Source: Brevibacillus brevis (GTDB taxonomy: Bacteria; Bacillota; Bacilli; Brevibacillales; Brevibacillaceae). From it: 64,000 nucleotides of DNA. The notes beneath the pieces are model-generated. The model was given only the letters and a program-made list of their open reading frames with translations, was not told the DNA's origin and made no database searches. Of the stretch, positions 8,612-18,146 are shown in pieces. The stretch is from NCBI RefSeq assembly GCF_900637055.1, contig NZ_LR134338.1:4739001-4803000 (forward strand). Direction: 5' to 3'. Each line of letters opens with the position of its first letter. Within the stretch, counting starts at the first letter, position 1. The translations under genes were made by a program, and so were the position numbers.

Positions 8612-11209
8612 CTATCTCACCGTCACCACAATCGGTGTCTTCTTCCCGCCATATTGCACATAAATCGTCGCTTTACCCGACCCTGTCGCCTTGATGACGC
8701 CGTCTTTTACATCGGCTACCAACAGACGAGAAGTGGTCCAGAGAGCTGGCTTGGTGACATTTTGCTCAGAGCCATCTGCATACGTCGCGATAGCGCTCAC
8801 TTGCTTCACTTCACCTTTGCTCATGACAAGCTGTACGACATCTGTCTTCAAGTATTTCAATGTATCAACATCGACTGGGATCGATACGCTTTTGTCGTTG
8901 TATCTCGCTGTAATCGTTGCTTTTCCGTAGGTACGTCCTGTAATGAGGCCTTTGGTTACGTCTGCTACCTTGTAGTTGCTCGTCTTCCAGTCAGCCATTG
9001 AGGTAACATCCATTGTGCGGCCATCGGAGAAGGTAGCTGTCAAGGTTACTTGTACGTTGCTGTTCGACTTCGTAGATACGAAGCGCTTGTTTGCTTCCAG
9101 CTTGCTCACGATTCCGACTTCTACCGGGATGCTGATCGATTTGCCGCCGTATTTCGCGGTGATCGTTGCACGTCCGTTGGAGAGACCTGTTACGCGGCCG
9201 TTTACCACATCCGCTACTTTTACCGAGGACGAGGACCATTCTGCATCACTGGTCACATTGTCCGAATTGCCAGCGGAGTCTGTTGCGTTCAGCTTGATCT
9301 CTTTTGACTCGTTTACGTTCAGGATCAGCAGGCGAGGATCAACGGAGAGATTCGTCGCTTGATCTACTTCTACTGCAATCGTAACCGACTTGCCATCGAA
9401 GGTACCTGTTACGGTCGTTTTCCCTGCTCCTGTCGCTGTGATCTTCCCGTTCATTACCTCTGCTACAGCAGCAGAAGCCGAGCTCCATGTCGCTGTATCT
9501 GTTACATCCTTAGTCGTTCCATCTGCGTAAGCTGCTGTCAGCTTAACGGTTTCGGACTTGCCATTGCCAAGCACGATCTTTTTCTTGTCTACCGTCAATG
9601 TCTGCATGACGCCAACCGATACGGAAATGTTCACTGTGCGTGTTCCGTATGTTGCTGTCACGGTCGCTGCACCTGTTGACACACCAGTGATCAAGCCTTG
9701 ACGCACGCTTGCTACGTTAGGTGCACTGGATGACCAAACGACTTTTTGTGTGACATCTTCTGCTGGAGTGCTTCCATCTGGATACGAAGCCGTTACCTTC
9801 ACTTGCTTCGCGCCACCCACTGGGATCGCTACTGTCGTGATATCTGCAGCCAAGTTTTGCGGTACATCTACATCGACAACCAGTGTCGCTGTTTTTCCGC
9901 CGTATTTAGCGGTTACATTCGCCGTTCCAGCCTTGTAGGCGGATACGGTCTTGCCACTAGCAAAAACGGCATCTGCATTGTCCGAAGACCACTCTACTTT
10001 TGAAGTGATATCTTCACTTGTACCGTTTGCGAAGGACGCGTTTACAATTACATCTTTCGTTGTTCCGCTTTTCATCGTCAGGAAAGCTGGAACGATATAC
10101 AAGGAACGAGGTACTTCTACATCTACGCGTACCTGAACCGATTTGTTTCCGTATTTCGCAGTAATCACGGCTTCACCGGACTTCACCGCGTGGATTTTCC
10201 CGTTGCTGTAGTAAGCAACGTCCTCGCGATCGGAGGACCATTCGGCCTTATCGTTCACTACCGTGGAACCGCCGCCATTGGCATACGTTGCTTTTAGCTC
10301 AATGTCTTCTTCCTTGCCCACATTCATGAAAATGTTTTGCTTGTTGAGTTCCAGCTTTTGCGTTGTATCCACATCGACTTTGATCGTCGCTGTTTTTGTA
10401 CCATACTTCGCAGTAATCGTTGCTGTACCTGCGCCATAAGCCTTGATCGTGCCTTTGAGTGCATCGGCTACAGCGGTATTGTCTGAAGACCATTCAGCCT
10501 TGTCGGAGACGTCTTCCGTTACACTTCCATCCGGAAAAATAGCTTTGAGCTTGATTTTTTCTTCGCCGTTCAGCAAGAGTGAAACCTGGTTTTTGCTAGG
10601 CTCCAGTCTGTGTGCAATCTCTACATTGACAGAGATAGTCGTCGTCTGGCTGCCAAACTTCGCTGTCACGGTACCTGTTCCTGAATTCAAACCTTTGATT
10701 GCACCGTTGACTACAGTTGCAATCGCCGGATTATCAATGGACCAGTCTGCTTGAGTCGTTACGTCTTCTGTTGTCCCATCACTGTATACAGCTGTCAGCT
10801 TTACGTTTTCCGTGTTGCCGATCCGTACGTTCAACGTTTGATCTTCTGTCGTCAGTGCCTTTACCTTTTTCGTTACAGTTACACCTACTACAACAGGCTT
10901 ACCCATGTACGTAGCTGTTACGGTTGATTTCCCTACCGATTTGGCTGTAATCTGCCCCGCATATACAGAGGCTACATCCGCATTTTGCGTGGTCCATTCT
11001 GTCTTGACGGTGACGTCTTCCGTTTTTCCGCTCACATAAATAGCGGTAGCCGTCAGCTTGGTAGAATCTCCATTTTCCAAAGTTACCTCGTTCTTGGACA
11101 GAACGAGTCGGCTGATTTCATCGGCAGCCAATCCTACCCCTGCGTTTCCAGTCCCCACTAATAGCAGGACGGCCAGAAACAAGAGCATCGTTTTTTTCCA
11201 GAACATCAA
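8612..11209 (-). CDS. Secreted protein of ten tandem BIG2-type Ig-like domains
   Basis: An N-terminal Sec signal peptide (about residues 1-29, hydrophobic core LLFLAVLLLVG, likely cleavage after GLAA) precedes ten consecutive repeats of about 83 residues. Each repeat has the pattern LxLxxGxxxxVKLTAxYxDG...DVTxxAxW(S/T)S...VADV..G.I.A...G.ATITAKYGGK...I.V.V, typical of bacterial Ig-like group 2 domains. The repeats fill the whole protein; there is no enzyme domain, LPXTG motif, SLH domain or C-terminal membrane anchor. BIG2 arrays usually form extended rods on cell-surface proteins, so this may be an extracellular adhesive or scaffolding protein held non-covalently. It has its own terminator and is transcribed divergently from the DUF218 gene. 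Repeats have diverged at protein level, so this is an old duplication series. Confidence 0.85.
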   Translation of the reverse strand: MMFWKKTMLLFLAVLLLVGTGNAGVGLAADEISRLVLSKNEVTLENGDSTKLTATAIYVSGKTEDVTVKTEWTTQNADVASVYAGQITAKSVGKSTVTATYMGKPVVVGVTVTKKVKALTTEDQTLNVRIGNTENVKLTAVYSDGTTEDVTTQADWSIDNPAIATVVNGAIKGLNSGTGTVTAKFGSQTTTISVNVEIAHRLEPSKNQVSLLLNGEEKIKLKAIFPDGSVTEDVSDKAEWSSDNTAVADALKGTIKAYGAGTATITAKYGTKTATIKVDVDTTQKLELNKQNIFMNVGKEEDIELKATYANGGGSTVVNDKAEWSSDREDVAYYSNGKIHAVKSGEAVITAKYGNKSVQVRVDVEVPRSLYIVPAFLTMKSGTTKDVIVNASFANGTSEDITSKVEWSSDNADAVFASGKTVSAYKAGTANVTAKYGGKTATLVVDVDVPQNLAADITTVAIPVGGAKQVKVTASYPDGSTPAEDVTQKVVWSSSAPNVASVRQGLITGVSTGAATVTATYGTRTVNISVSVGVMQTLTVDKKKIVLGNGKSETVKLTAAYADGTTKDVTDTATWSSASAAVAEVMNGKITATGAGKTTVTGTFDGKSVTIAVEVDQATNLSVDPRLLILNVNESKEIKLNATDSAGNSDNVTSDAEWSSSSVKVADVVNGRVTGLSNGRATITAKYGGKSISIPVEVGIVSKLEANKRFVSTKSNSNVQVTLTATFSDGRTMDVTSMADWKTSNYKVADVTKGLITGRTYGKATITARYNDKSVSIPVDVDTLKYLKTDVVQLVMSKGEVKQVSAIATYADGSEQNVTKPALWTTSRLLVADVKDGVIKATGSGKATIYVQYGGKKTPIVVTVR

Positions 11210-11390
11210 CTAGCCTCCCTCGCAAGTATGAAATTTGCTGTTCTTCGAAACCATTCCACCATTACTATATCGGCAAAGAGCAAGAAACAATTTACTAGTT
11301 TTTCGTGTCAGGCATGTGTCGAGCTTTGTAACTAGACTCCATTTCAAACGTCTAAATTAAAGAGAGCGACTATGAGGGAGATTTCGAAGA

Positions 11391-12032
11391 ATGAAAAATC
11401 GAACGACAAGCGTACAGCCTCCTTGCTGGCGCAGGATTTGGATAGGATTGGAGATTATCGTTCTGCTCGGCCTGATATGGTCGGGCTACAACTGGTACCG
11501 TATCGAACAGACGATTGAGGGAGCCAACGCCCAGCACGCAACTGTCGGCATTGTCCTCGGTGCAGCTGTCTGGGGAGAGGGACCTAGTCCTGGTCTGCGC
11601 GAGCGTCTGGAGCAGGCGGCGACCCTGTATGAAGAAGGTTATGTATCGAAGCTGTTGGTCACAGGCGGCCTCGGTGAAGGCAAAACGATTACGGAAGCTG
11701 CTGTGAGCAGAAATTACTTGGTTGCCAAGGGAATTCCCGAAGAGGACATTTTGCTGGAAAGCAAGTCTACCAGCACATACGAAAACCTGCTGTACGGCCA
11801 GCAGGTCTTGGAGGAACATCATATACAAGACGCCCTGATCATCAGCCACGACTATCATTTGGCCCGTGCAATGATCATGGCTGATTCACTGGGAATTGTC
11901 GCCTCTCCTGTAGGGACGACGTCACACGTCCTGTTTGGACCGTATCATAAGGCGAGAGAAGTACTCGCACTCACGCATTGGGAGCTCTCTCGCCTCTGGA
12001 CACACGTGCTAGGAACGGTGGTTCTCGCGTAA
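11391..12032 (+). CDS. YdcF/DUF218-family membrane protein
   Basis: 213 residues with one N-terminal membrane helix (about 16-34) and a DUF218 domain outside. Hallmarks are VGIVLGAAV near residue 53, LVTGG near 90, the EA(A/V)SRNYL segment, SKSTSTYENL and ISHDYHLARA with the conserved His. DUF218 proteins (YdcF, SanA, ElyC) are linked to envelope or peptidoglycan processes; the exact reaction is unproven for most. It converges on dnaI and overlaps its 3' end by 24 bp. Confidence 0.82.
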   Translation: MKNRTTSVQPPCWRRIWIGLEIIVLLGLIWSGYNWYRIEQTIEGANAQHATVGIVLGAAVWGEGPSPGLRERLEQAATLYEEGYVSKLLVTGGLGEGKTITEAAVSRNYLVAKGIPEEDILLESKSTSTYENLLYGQQVLEEHHIQDALIISHDYHLARAMIMADSLGIVASPVGTTSHVLFGPYHKAREVLALTHWELSRLWTHVLGTVVLA

Positions 12033-12941
12033 AATTTCATACACATCGACAAAATGGCGGATTCGCTCCATGATGCGAGCCGCTTTTGTTTGTTCGATCC
12101 GATTTCCGTTGGAGATAGACATATGCTCTTGCAGTTCACTCAGCGAGTAATTCGAAGTAAACAGCGTAGGCAAATGGTTGTTTGCCCGCTGATTCAGTAT
12201 TACCCCCAAAATCTCATCCCGAACCCATGGCGTCAGGTTCTCTGCGCCGATATCATCGAGGATCAATACTGGTACTTCTTTCAACAGCTCCAGCTTCCCC
12301 GCGTACGATTGATCCGAGATGGAATCCTTCATCTCCCTGATAAAGTCAGGCACATACACCAGCAAGGAAGCGACGTTGCGCTCCGAGAGCTCGCGACCGA
12401 TTGCTCCCATGATGTAGCTTTTTCCTACCCCAAACGGACCGTGCAAATAAAGTCCTTTTACTCGCTCGCCTGTTCCGACTTTTTCACAGAATTGAATCGC
12501 GGCATCTACGGTAGCCAAATTCCCGGAATCAATGACCAAGCCCTCAAAGCTCGCGTTCAAGGTCTCTTCGGAAACGTAATAGCTGCGCATCAGTCGGCGG
12601 CGGCGAATCTCTTCCTCGTGCGACAGTTGCTTGGAACACGGTGTCATCGAACTGATAATATGATGGTGAGCCAGCTCCAAATGAGTGCTATGCCCCTTGA
12701 CCAAATTCGGGCATTCGCCAAGACCCGGACAACGCTCACACCAATACTGCTCCTTGACTGCCGTATAGATGTTGGAGAGCGAGCGAAGGTAATCGTCCCT
12801 GGTCAATGCGGGATGCTCTTGTTGAAATGCTTTTAAATAGGCTGACGAACGGAACATTTTATCTAACTGCTGATCCGGTGTCAGCAACTGACGCGGTGTA
12901 CGTTTGGCGAGCTCTTGCATGAACTCACTGATAGATTCCAT
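12009..12941 (-). CDS. dnaI: Primosomal protein DnaI (helicase loader)
   Basis: AAA+ ATPase that loads the replicative helicase DnaC onto DNA with DnaB and DnaD. The N-terminal helicase-interacting region contains a zinc-binding Cys cluster (CERCPGLGECP near residue 78). The AAA+ core follows, with Walker A GPFGVGKS near 168 and Walker B PVLILDDIGAE near 230. At 310 residues it matches B. subtilis DnaI (about 311). It lies 15 bp downstream of dnaB in the same operon, the standard arrangement. Confidence 0.95.
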   Translation of the reverse strand: MESISEFMQELAKRTPRQLLTPDQQLDKMFRSSAYLKAFQQEHPALTRDDYLRSLSNIYTAVKEQYWCERCPGLGECPNLVKGHSTHLELAHHHIISSMTPCSKQLSHEEEIRRRRLMRSYYVSEETLNASFEGLVIDSGNLATVDAAIQFCEKVGTGERVKGLYLHGPFGVGKSYIMGAIGRELSERNVASLLVYVPDFIREMKDSISDQSYAGKLELLKEVPVLILDDIGAENLTPWVRDEILGVILNQRANNHLPTLFTSNYSLSELQEHMSISNGNRIEQTKAARIMERIRHFVDVYEILRENHRS

Positions 12942-12956
12942 GCTCCCTCACACTCC

Positions 12957-14396
12957 TTATTTCCGTTTTCGCAAGGTTTCCAGTCTTTTCTGCAAGTCTG
13001 GAAAATCCTGAATGGACTGTTTCTTTTCAGCATCCGACGCAGATTTCTCCTGCGACAGCTGCCACTCGACAGATGCTGGCAGCTTGTCCTGCAAGATGGC
13101 TCTACCGTTGCGTCTTACAGGAGCAGATTCCTTCTTGCCCGCTTTTGCCTTCTCAGTTGTTTGTGCCCGTTGATCCGCACGTTCGAGGATCTGCTTGACT
13201 GCCTCGTCAGCTGTCGCGATCCGTTTGGCTTTCCAGCTGTCACGAATCGTCTCCATGTACGCTTTTGGCAGCTCCATTTGCATGCTAGCTAGCGTATGTA
13301 GCAGCAGCGCATTGACGACTTCCGGCTGCATCCCATCCGCAAATACAAGCGTTTCCGCCCGTTCCAAAAACACCTTGCTGATTCTGCCACCAACGACCTT
13401 TTCCAACAGGGTCACCGGAGATAGCTGGCGACAAGCACGGATAAAGGCTTCGCTGCCAGGCTCAGGCAAGCGACCCGGTCCCCATCCATCCTCTGCCGTG
13501 TCAGTTGCAGGCGCCGTTCGGTACAGCTTGTCTTCCGTGTAGCGTTGTACCAAACGCTTGCGTAAAACTTCTCCGTCCAAACTCCGATCCGACTTGTACA
13601 GTGTCCAATCACGCAGCTCCTGTCCCATCCCCCAGCTGTCCAGCTGATAGAAATGGCACAGCGAAAACAACAGCTCCATGCTCTTGCCTTCCAAAACTTT
13701 GACCGAGTCGGCATTATCCGGCAAGTACAGGCGCAAAGACGATACACTCAGCGAATGGTTGACTTGTGCCTCATAGCCAGATTTCATCGGCGCTTGCGGG
13801 AAGCTGTTATCCATCTCGGTTAAAAACTGATCCCGCTCCGATCCTTTTTTCACTTCCAGTTCCGATGGCTTCAACGACTGGAACACATCATGGAAATCTT
13901 TCGTGACGTTTTCCACAATGGAGTATTCTTGATCCAACTGACTGCCAAGCGTATCTGCATAATGCTGGCGCAGTTGCGAATAGCGAACGTTTTCGATTTT
14001 GTTTAACAACATCAATGACAATACGTAGTCTGCAAAAAACTCAGCCGGACTAAGCGGCGGTTTGATCAAATACTCGTAATAATAGTCACGCTGCTGATTT
14101 TCCCTGCGGCGCACCTCGACTAGCCCGATTGCCTCCAGACGTTCACGCGCATCCAATAGCCGATCCAGAGAAAGCGAAGTCGTCAGCATCAAACTGCGAT
14201 GGGTCCCCTCCGAGGAGGCTCCGCTCACCTCCTGCACGCCATGGACGAGCAGTTGGTAGAGAGCGTACGATTCGACACCGATGATCGGCAAGTATAGCTG
14301 CGTAACAAAGCCCATTTCGGCAAAGCCAATCGGTCTTGCCATCCGCACCAGATATCGATCCTTCGGCAACAACTCGTTCCAAACTAAACGACGCAT
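12957..14396 (-). CDS. dnaB: Replication initiation protein DnaB (Firmicute helicase co-loader)
   Basis: Firmicute DnaB is a DnaD-like protein that helps recruit the helicase-DnaI complex to oriC and stalled forks; it is not the E. coli helicase. The protein has the N-terminal winged-helix region (VTQLYLPIIGVESYALYQLL) and a DnaB_2-like C-terminal region with the YxxxI...W motif (YMETIRDSWKAKRI). A Lys/Glu-rich tail follows. I place the start at ATG 14396 because AGGAAGGAAAG lies just upstream; a TTG seven codons earlier would overlap that site. The product is about 479 residues, close to the B. subtilis protein. Confidence 0.92.
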   Translation of the reverse strand: MRRLVWNELLPKDRYLVRMARPIGFAEMGFVTQLYLPIIGVESYALYQLLVHGVQEVSGASSEGTHRSLMLTTSLSLDRLLDARERLEAIGLVEVRRRENQQRDYYYEYLIKPPLSPAEFFADYVLSLMLLNKIENVRYSQLRQHYADTLGSQLDQEYSIVENVTKDFHDVFQSLKPSELEVKKGSERDQFLTEMDNSFPQAPMKSGYEAQVNHSLSVSSLRLYLPDNADSVKVLEGKSMELLFSLCHFYQLDSWGMGQELRDWTLYKSDRSLDGEVLRKRLVQRYTEDKLYRTAPATDTAEDGWGPGRLPEPGSEAFIRACRQLSPVTLLEKVVGGRISKVFLERAETLVFADGMQPEVVNALLLHTLASMQMELPKAYMETIRDSWKAKRIATADEAVKQILERADQRAQTTEKAKAGKKESAPVRRNGRAILQDKLPASVEWQLSQEKSASDAEKKQSIQDFPDLQKRLETLRKRK

Positions 14397-14550
14397 CAGA
14401 TCTTTCCTTCCTGACAAAATTCGATTCTATTATTATAGCACGACTACCCATTCATTCGCGGAAAAATCAGCTGGAAAGCCAAAGAAGCCCTGGCGGATCG
14501 GCCGCAAGAGCGTGAGAGAGAAGTTGCGAGTTTGGCAGAAAAAAGCTTAT

Positions 14551-15030
14551 CTATTCTTTTGGAAACGAGCTGTTTCGCGCTTGAGCCAAAAGCTCCTCCA
14601 GCTCTTTCATAAATACATTGATATCTTTGAATTGGCGGTATACAGAGGCGAAGCGTACATAGGCGACCTCATCGACATGGTATAAACGCTCCATGACCTT
14701 CTCCCCAACGTCATTGCTCGGGATCTCTGCTTGCCCGCAGCTGCGCAATTCTTTTTCAATGTCATTCACTACATTTTCAAGCACTTCCAACGGCACAGGT
14801 CGCTTTTCGCAAGCGCGCACCAGCCCGCGCAATATCTTGTCTCGACTGAATTCCTCGCGTGTTCCGTCCTTTTTCACAATTAACAAAGGTGTTTCTTCTA
14901 CCATTTCAAAGGTAGTAAAACGGCGCTCGCAGGCTTCGCACTCACGGCGGCGGCGAATGGATTTATTATGATTGAAAGGACGTGAATCCAGGACTCTAGT
15001 CCCATTATATTCGCAAAATGGACAACGCAT
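14551..15030 (-). CDS. nrdR: Transcriptional repressor NrdR
   Basis: Global repressor of ribonucleotide reductase genes that senses ATP/dATP. The zinc ribbon is CPFC (residues 3-6) with CEAC (about 31-34), followed by an ATP-cone ([31 protein letters not shown]). Length is 159 residues, slightly longer than the usual 150-155. It lies upstream of dnaB-dnaI as in B. subtilis. A likely target in this window is nrdJ, which has two NrdR-like boxes in its promoter. Confidence 0.97.
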   Translation of the reverse strand: MRCPFCEYNGTRVLDSRPFNHNKSIRRRRECEACERRFTTFEMVEETPLLIVKKDGTREEFSRDKILRGLVRACEKRPVPLEVLENVVNDIEKELRSCGQAEIPSNDVGEKVMERLYHVDEVAYVRFASVYRQFKDINVFMKELEELLAQARNSSFPKE

Positions 15031-15167
15031 ATCAGAATCAACTCCAATACTGACAATACTTGTCTACAGTGTCCCTCATATTCCTGTCAGAAGTCAAGTC
15101 AATCCTTGTACCTATTTAAAGCATAAGTCGAATGGAGTACAATTATGGTACTGTTGGAGGGATAGTC

Positions 15168-16301
15168 ATGCGTTTAGTATCTTTAAGGCACCTACAGCCT
15201 GGAATGAAATTGGGACGTACGGTCTTCACAGAAGATGGAAAGGTGCTTCTTGGAACCGGCATGCAATTAACGGAACGACTCATTTCCGGATTAGAGCGAG
15301 CTGGTGTTGATTCGGTGTATATCGATGATCCCCGTACCAATGACATCGTTGTGGAAGAAGTAATTCGCCCACAAACCAGGCAAGTAGCTGTGGAAGCCAT
15401 CGAGAAGACGATCAAACAAATTACAAACTCAAACAAGCTGGCCCGGAAAATTTCCTTAAAAGAAATGGGCCTTCATTTTCAGCGTGCCTTTAGTTCGATT
15501 TTGGACGACCTGATGCAAAACAAACAAATGGTTGGGCATTTGACAACGATCTCCACTCATTCGCCATCCTTGTACCATCATTCTGTGAATGTGGCTGTGC
15601 TGGCGACTGCTGTGGGCATGTCTCTGGGCTACAATCGCACACAGCTCATGAACTTAGGGATAGGTGCCATGCTGCATGATATCGGCAAGATAAGCCTGCC
15701 AGAAGAGCTGTTGCAAAAAACAGAGCGTTGGACGGACGAAGAGAAGGAAATCGCCAAAGAGCATACGATGCTTGGCTTTAATTTGTTGCGAAAGCAGCAT
15801 GATATCTCGCTTTTGTCCGCACACGTCTGCTTGCAGCACCATGAACGGCTAAATGGAAGCGGCTATCCACAGGGTTTATCCGGCAAGCAAATTCACGAAT
15901 TCGCACAAATCGTCGGTCTCTGTGATATTTACGACTCCTTGACTTCTCCACGTCCATGGCGCAAGCGTTACATGCCACAGGATGCCGTGGAATACCTGTT
16001 TGGATCTGGCGGCACGCTATTCGAGCACCATCTAGTCAATGCCTTTATCAAGCACATTGCTATCTTCCCGATTGGGAGCAGCGTCGTTTTGAATACCGGA
16101 GAAGTCGGGGTAGTGAGTCGGGTTGATCCGGATTATTCGCATCGTCCTACGGTACGTGTGATAAAAGACGGACGAGGAAACGACGTCCCTAGCCCTTATG
16201 ACCTCGATCTCAAGGCGAACATCCGACTGTTTATTGTCGGCTTTGAAGATGATGATCTGTTTAACGTGAACTCATTAGAAGATTCTTCTACCTCATCGTA
16301 A
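15168..16301 (+). CDS. HD-GYP domain protein, probable c-di-GMP phosphodiesterase
   Basis: An N-terminal region of about 100 residues (MRLVSLRHLQPGMKLGRTVF) typical of HD-GYP proteins precedes an HD-GYP domain. The domain shows HD in MLHDIGKISLPEELL, the HHERLNGSGYPQGLSG signature, and further His residues in HTMLGFNLL and CLQHHE. These match the metal-binding and GYP motifs of active c-di-GMP phosphodiesterases. ATG 15168 is preceded by TTGGAGGG at ideal spacing; the ATG 12 codons upstream lacks one. It is a single gene, divergent from nrdR and convergent with gapB, sharing a terminator with gapB. Confidence 0.88.
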   Translation: MRLVSLRHLQPGMKLGRTVFTEDGKVLLGTGMQLTERLISGLERAGVDSVYIDDPRTNDIVVEEVIRPQTRQVAVEAIEKTIKQITNSNKLARKISLKEMGLHFQRAFSSILDDLMQNKQMVGHLTTISTHSPSLYHHSVNVAVLATAVGMSLGYNRTQLMNLGIGAMLHDIGKISLPEELLQKTERWTDEEKEIAKEHTMLGFNLLRKQHDISLLSAHVCLQHHERLNGSGYPQGLSGKQIHEFAQIVGLCDIYDSLTSPRPWRKRYMPQDAVEYLFGSGGTLFEHHLVNAFIKHIAIFPIGSSVVLNTGEVGVVSRVDPDYSHRPTVRVIKDGRGNDVPSPYDLDLKANIRLFIVGFEDDDLFNVNSLEDSSTSS

Positions 16302-16313
16302 ATAAGAAGCAAC

Positions 16314-16352
16314 GCAAAACCCCTTTGCTCGAAATCGGCAAAGGGGTTTTGC
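16314..16352. terminator. Shared terminator between HD-GYP gene and gapB
   Basis: Long stem GCAAAACCCCTTTGC/GCAAAGGGGTTTTGC with a short loop between two convergent genes; it can act on both strands. Confidence 0.75.
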
Positions 16353-16361
16353 TTATGCATT

Positions 16362-17408
16362 TTATTTTACACCAACGGCAGCTGCTTCTTTTGTTGCAGC
16401 TTGATTGTGCTGCTCGGATACGTGGCGAACCAGGTCTACAACACGGCAGGAGTAGCCCCACTCGTTATCGTACCATGCAATCACTTTCACCTGATTGTCT
16501 CCCATTACCATCGTAGACAGACCGTCGATGATCGAGGAGTGATCGTTGCCATTGAAATCGCTGGATACGAGTGGCTCGTCGCAGAACTCGAGGTAGCCTT
16601 TCATGCTGCCTTCGCTCGCTTCACGCAGGACGCGGTTTACTTCGTCCAATGTAACTGGCTTCTTGGTATTGACCACCAAGTCTACTACAGAAACGTTTGG
16701 AGTCGGTACGCGAAGTGAAAACCCATTCAGCTTGCCATTCAATTCTGGCAGAACGATTCCTACTGCACGAGCAGCTCCGGTAGTTGTTGGAATGATGGAC
16801 TCGCTAGCTGCACGTGCACGACGCAGGTCTTTATGCGGATTGTCGAGGTTCACCTGATCGTTTGTAAACGAGTGAATGGTAGTCATGAGACCTTGTTCGA
16901 TACCGAATGCATCATTGAGCACTTTCGCCACTGGTGCGAGACAGTTGGTCGTGCAGGAAGCATTGGAGATAATGTGGTGGTTGGCATGGTCGTAGGTGCC
17001 TTCGTTTACACCCATTACAATCGTGACGTCTTCTTCTTTTGCTGGTGCTGTAATCACAACTTTTTTCGCACCGCTTTGCAGGTGCTTGCCAGCGCCTTCG
17101 CGATTGTTGAACTTGCCTGTAGCTTCTACGACGATCTCTACTCCGAGGTCACCCCAAGGCAGCTTCAGCGGATCACGGTCAGACAGTACAACTGTTGCTT
17201 TTCCATCTACGATAATCTTGTTGTCTTGGACTTCCACTTTATTTTGCAGGCGTCCGTGGATCGTGTCATATTTCAACAAATGTGCAAGCGTCTCCGCTGG
17301 ATAGCTGGCGTTAATTGCAACGATTTCAATGTTGGGGTCCTGGATAGCGCGGCGGAATACCATGCGGCCAATACGTCCGAAACCATTAATACCGATTTTA
17401 ATTGTCAT
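16362..17408 (-). CDS. gapB: Glyceraldehyde-3-phosphate dehydrogenase, gluconeogenic NADP-type (GapB)
   Basis: Catalyses 1,3-bisphosphoglycerate to glyceraldehyde-3-phosphate during gluconeogenesis. The Rossmann motif is INGFGRIGR and the catalytic Cys lies in SNASCTTNC. Instead of the Asp that gives NAD specificity in glycolytic GapA, the dinucleotide-binding strand ends in NASYPAETLAHLLKYDT, as in B. subtilis GapB, which favours NADP. Synteny agrees (between polA-coaE and nrdR). ATG 17408 follows GAAAGGGG and gives about 348 residues; an in-frame upstream extension is unlike the family and runs through the promoter. speD, next to gapB in B. subtilis, is absent here. Confidence 0.95.
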   Translation of the reverse strand: MTIKIGINGFGRIGRMVFRRAIQDPNIEIVAINASYPAETLAHLLKYDTIHGRLQNKVEVQDNKIIVDGKATVVLSDRDPLKLPWGDLGVEIVVEATGKFNNREGAGKHLQSGAKKVVITAPAKEEDVTIVMGVNEGTYDHANHHIISNASCTTNCLAPVAKVLNDAFGIEQGLMTTIHSFTNDQVNLDNPHKDLRRARAASESIIPTTTGAARAVGIVLPELNGKLNGFSLRVPTPNVSVVDLVVNTKKPVTLDEVNRVLREASEGSMKGYLEFCDEPLVSSDFNGNDHSSIIDGLSTMVMGDNQVKVIAWYDNEWGYSCRVVDLVRHVSEQHNQAATKEAAAVGVK

Positions 17409-17454
17409 ATATAGAAACCCCTTTCGAATTGAGTTACGCTTATCTGATACTTTT

Positions 17455-17482
17455 ATTATAATAAGTATGACACAATTATCAA
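17455..17482 (-). promoter_or_regulatory. gapB promoter with CcpN-like operator
   Basis: On the minus strand: -35 TTGATA (17482-17477), 16-bp spacer, -10 TATAAT (17460-17455). The spacer holds TGTGTCATACT (17474-17464), which fits the published CcpN consensus TRTGHYATAYW as I recall it. CcpN represses gapB in B. subtilis when glycolytic carbon is present. An inverted repeat ACACA-N8-TGTGT also spans the -35. Confidence 0.7.
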
Positions 17483-17537
17483 TGTGTTTTACTGAAAAAT
17501 AAATATTTGGACGATTTACCCTACCCAAAAAAAGAGG

Positions 17538-17574
17538 AAAAAGCCGCTCTCTTATCAGTAAGAAAGCGGCTTTT
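17538..17574 (-). terminator. Terminator of the polA-mutM-coaE-transglycosylase operon
   Basis: Stem AAAGCCGCT/AGCGGCTTT followed on the minus strand by a T run, just after the transglycosylase stop codon. Confidence 0.8.
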
Positions 17575-17582
17575 CATGATTT

Positions 17583-18146
17583 TTAACGTAATTGAAAGTC
17601 GTATATATTTTTGTAACGATCATGATAATAGAGCACTCGCTGGACATATTGACGGGTCTCCCCATATGGAATGTCCTCAATCGTCTCTCGAGTTCCGTCC
17701 CATTGCTCACTCGCGAGCCATCCGTTTACTTTTCCCGGACCGGCATTGTAGGCGGCAATGACTTGGACAATGTCCCCATCATAGCGGGACAGCAAAAAAT
17801 CGAGATACCATGTCCCAATCTCGATGTTCATGACAGGGTCGTACAAGTATTGACTGTCCTTTGGACGGAAGCCTGCCTCCTTGACGATCCACTCCGCTGT
17901 TTCCGGCATGATTTGCATGAGCCCTACCGCACCCTTTTTCGAAACGCGATCTGTCGCAAACCCACTCTCGGAACGAATGACGGCCAATACCAAATGAGGG
18001 TCCACTTCATATTTCAATGCAGCCGTCACAATCTGTTGCTCATATTTGATCGGGTACATCCATTTCCACACCAATGGCGTGTTTAGCAGCAGAAATACAC
18101 TCGCCAAAACGAGCAGGATCAATGCTGCACGTTTGCCAAAACTCAT
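17583..18146 (-). CDS. Membrane-anchored lytic transglycosylase (SLT family)
   Basis: 187 residues: one N-terminal signal-anchor helix (about 8-24), then an SLT (Slt70-like) lysozyme fold that cleaves peptidoglycan glycan strands outside the membrane. Catalytic Glu is in IRSESGFA (near residue 60), with the family motifs GAVGLMQIMPETAEW and AAYNAGPGKVNGWL. The start overlaps the coaE stop by 4 bp, so it is the last gene of the polA operon. Similar small SLT proteins sit next to coaE in other Bacillales. Confidence 0.9.
   Translation of the reverse strand: MSFGKRAALILLVLASVFLLLNTPLVWKWMYPIKYEQQIVTAALKYEVDPHLVLAVIRSESGFATDRVSKKGAVGLMQIMPETAEWIVKEAGFRPKDSQYLYDPVMNIEIGTWYLDFLLSRYDGDIVQVIAAYNAGPGKVNGWLASEQWDGTRETIEDIPYGETRQYVQRVLYYHDRYKNIYDFQLR

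Noticed and set aside
16362-17528. Longer GAPDH start at 17528
   Set aside because: The extra 40 residues read through the promoter and do not resemble the family N terminus.
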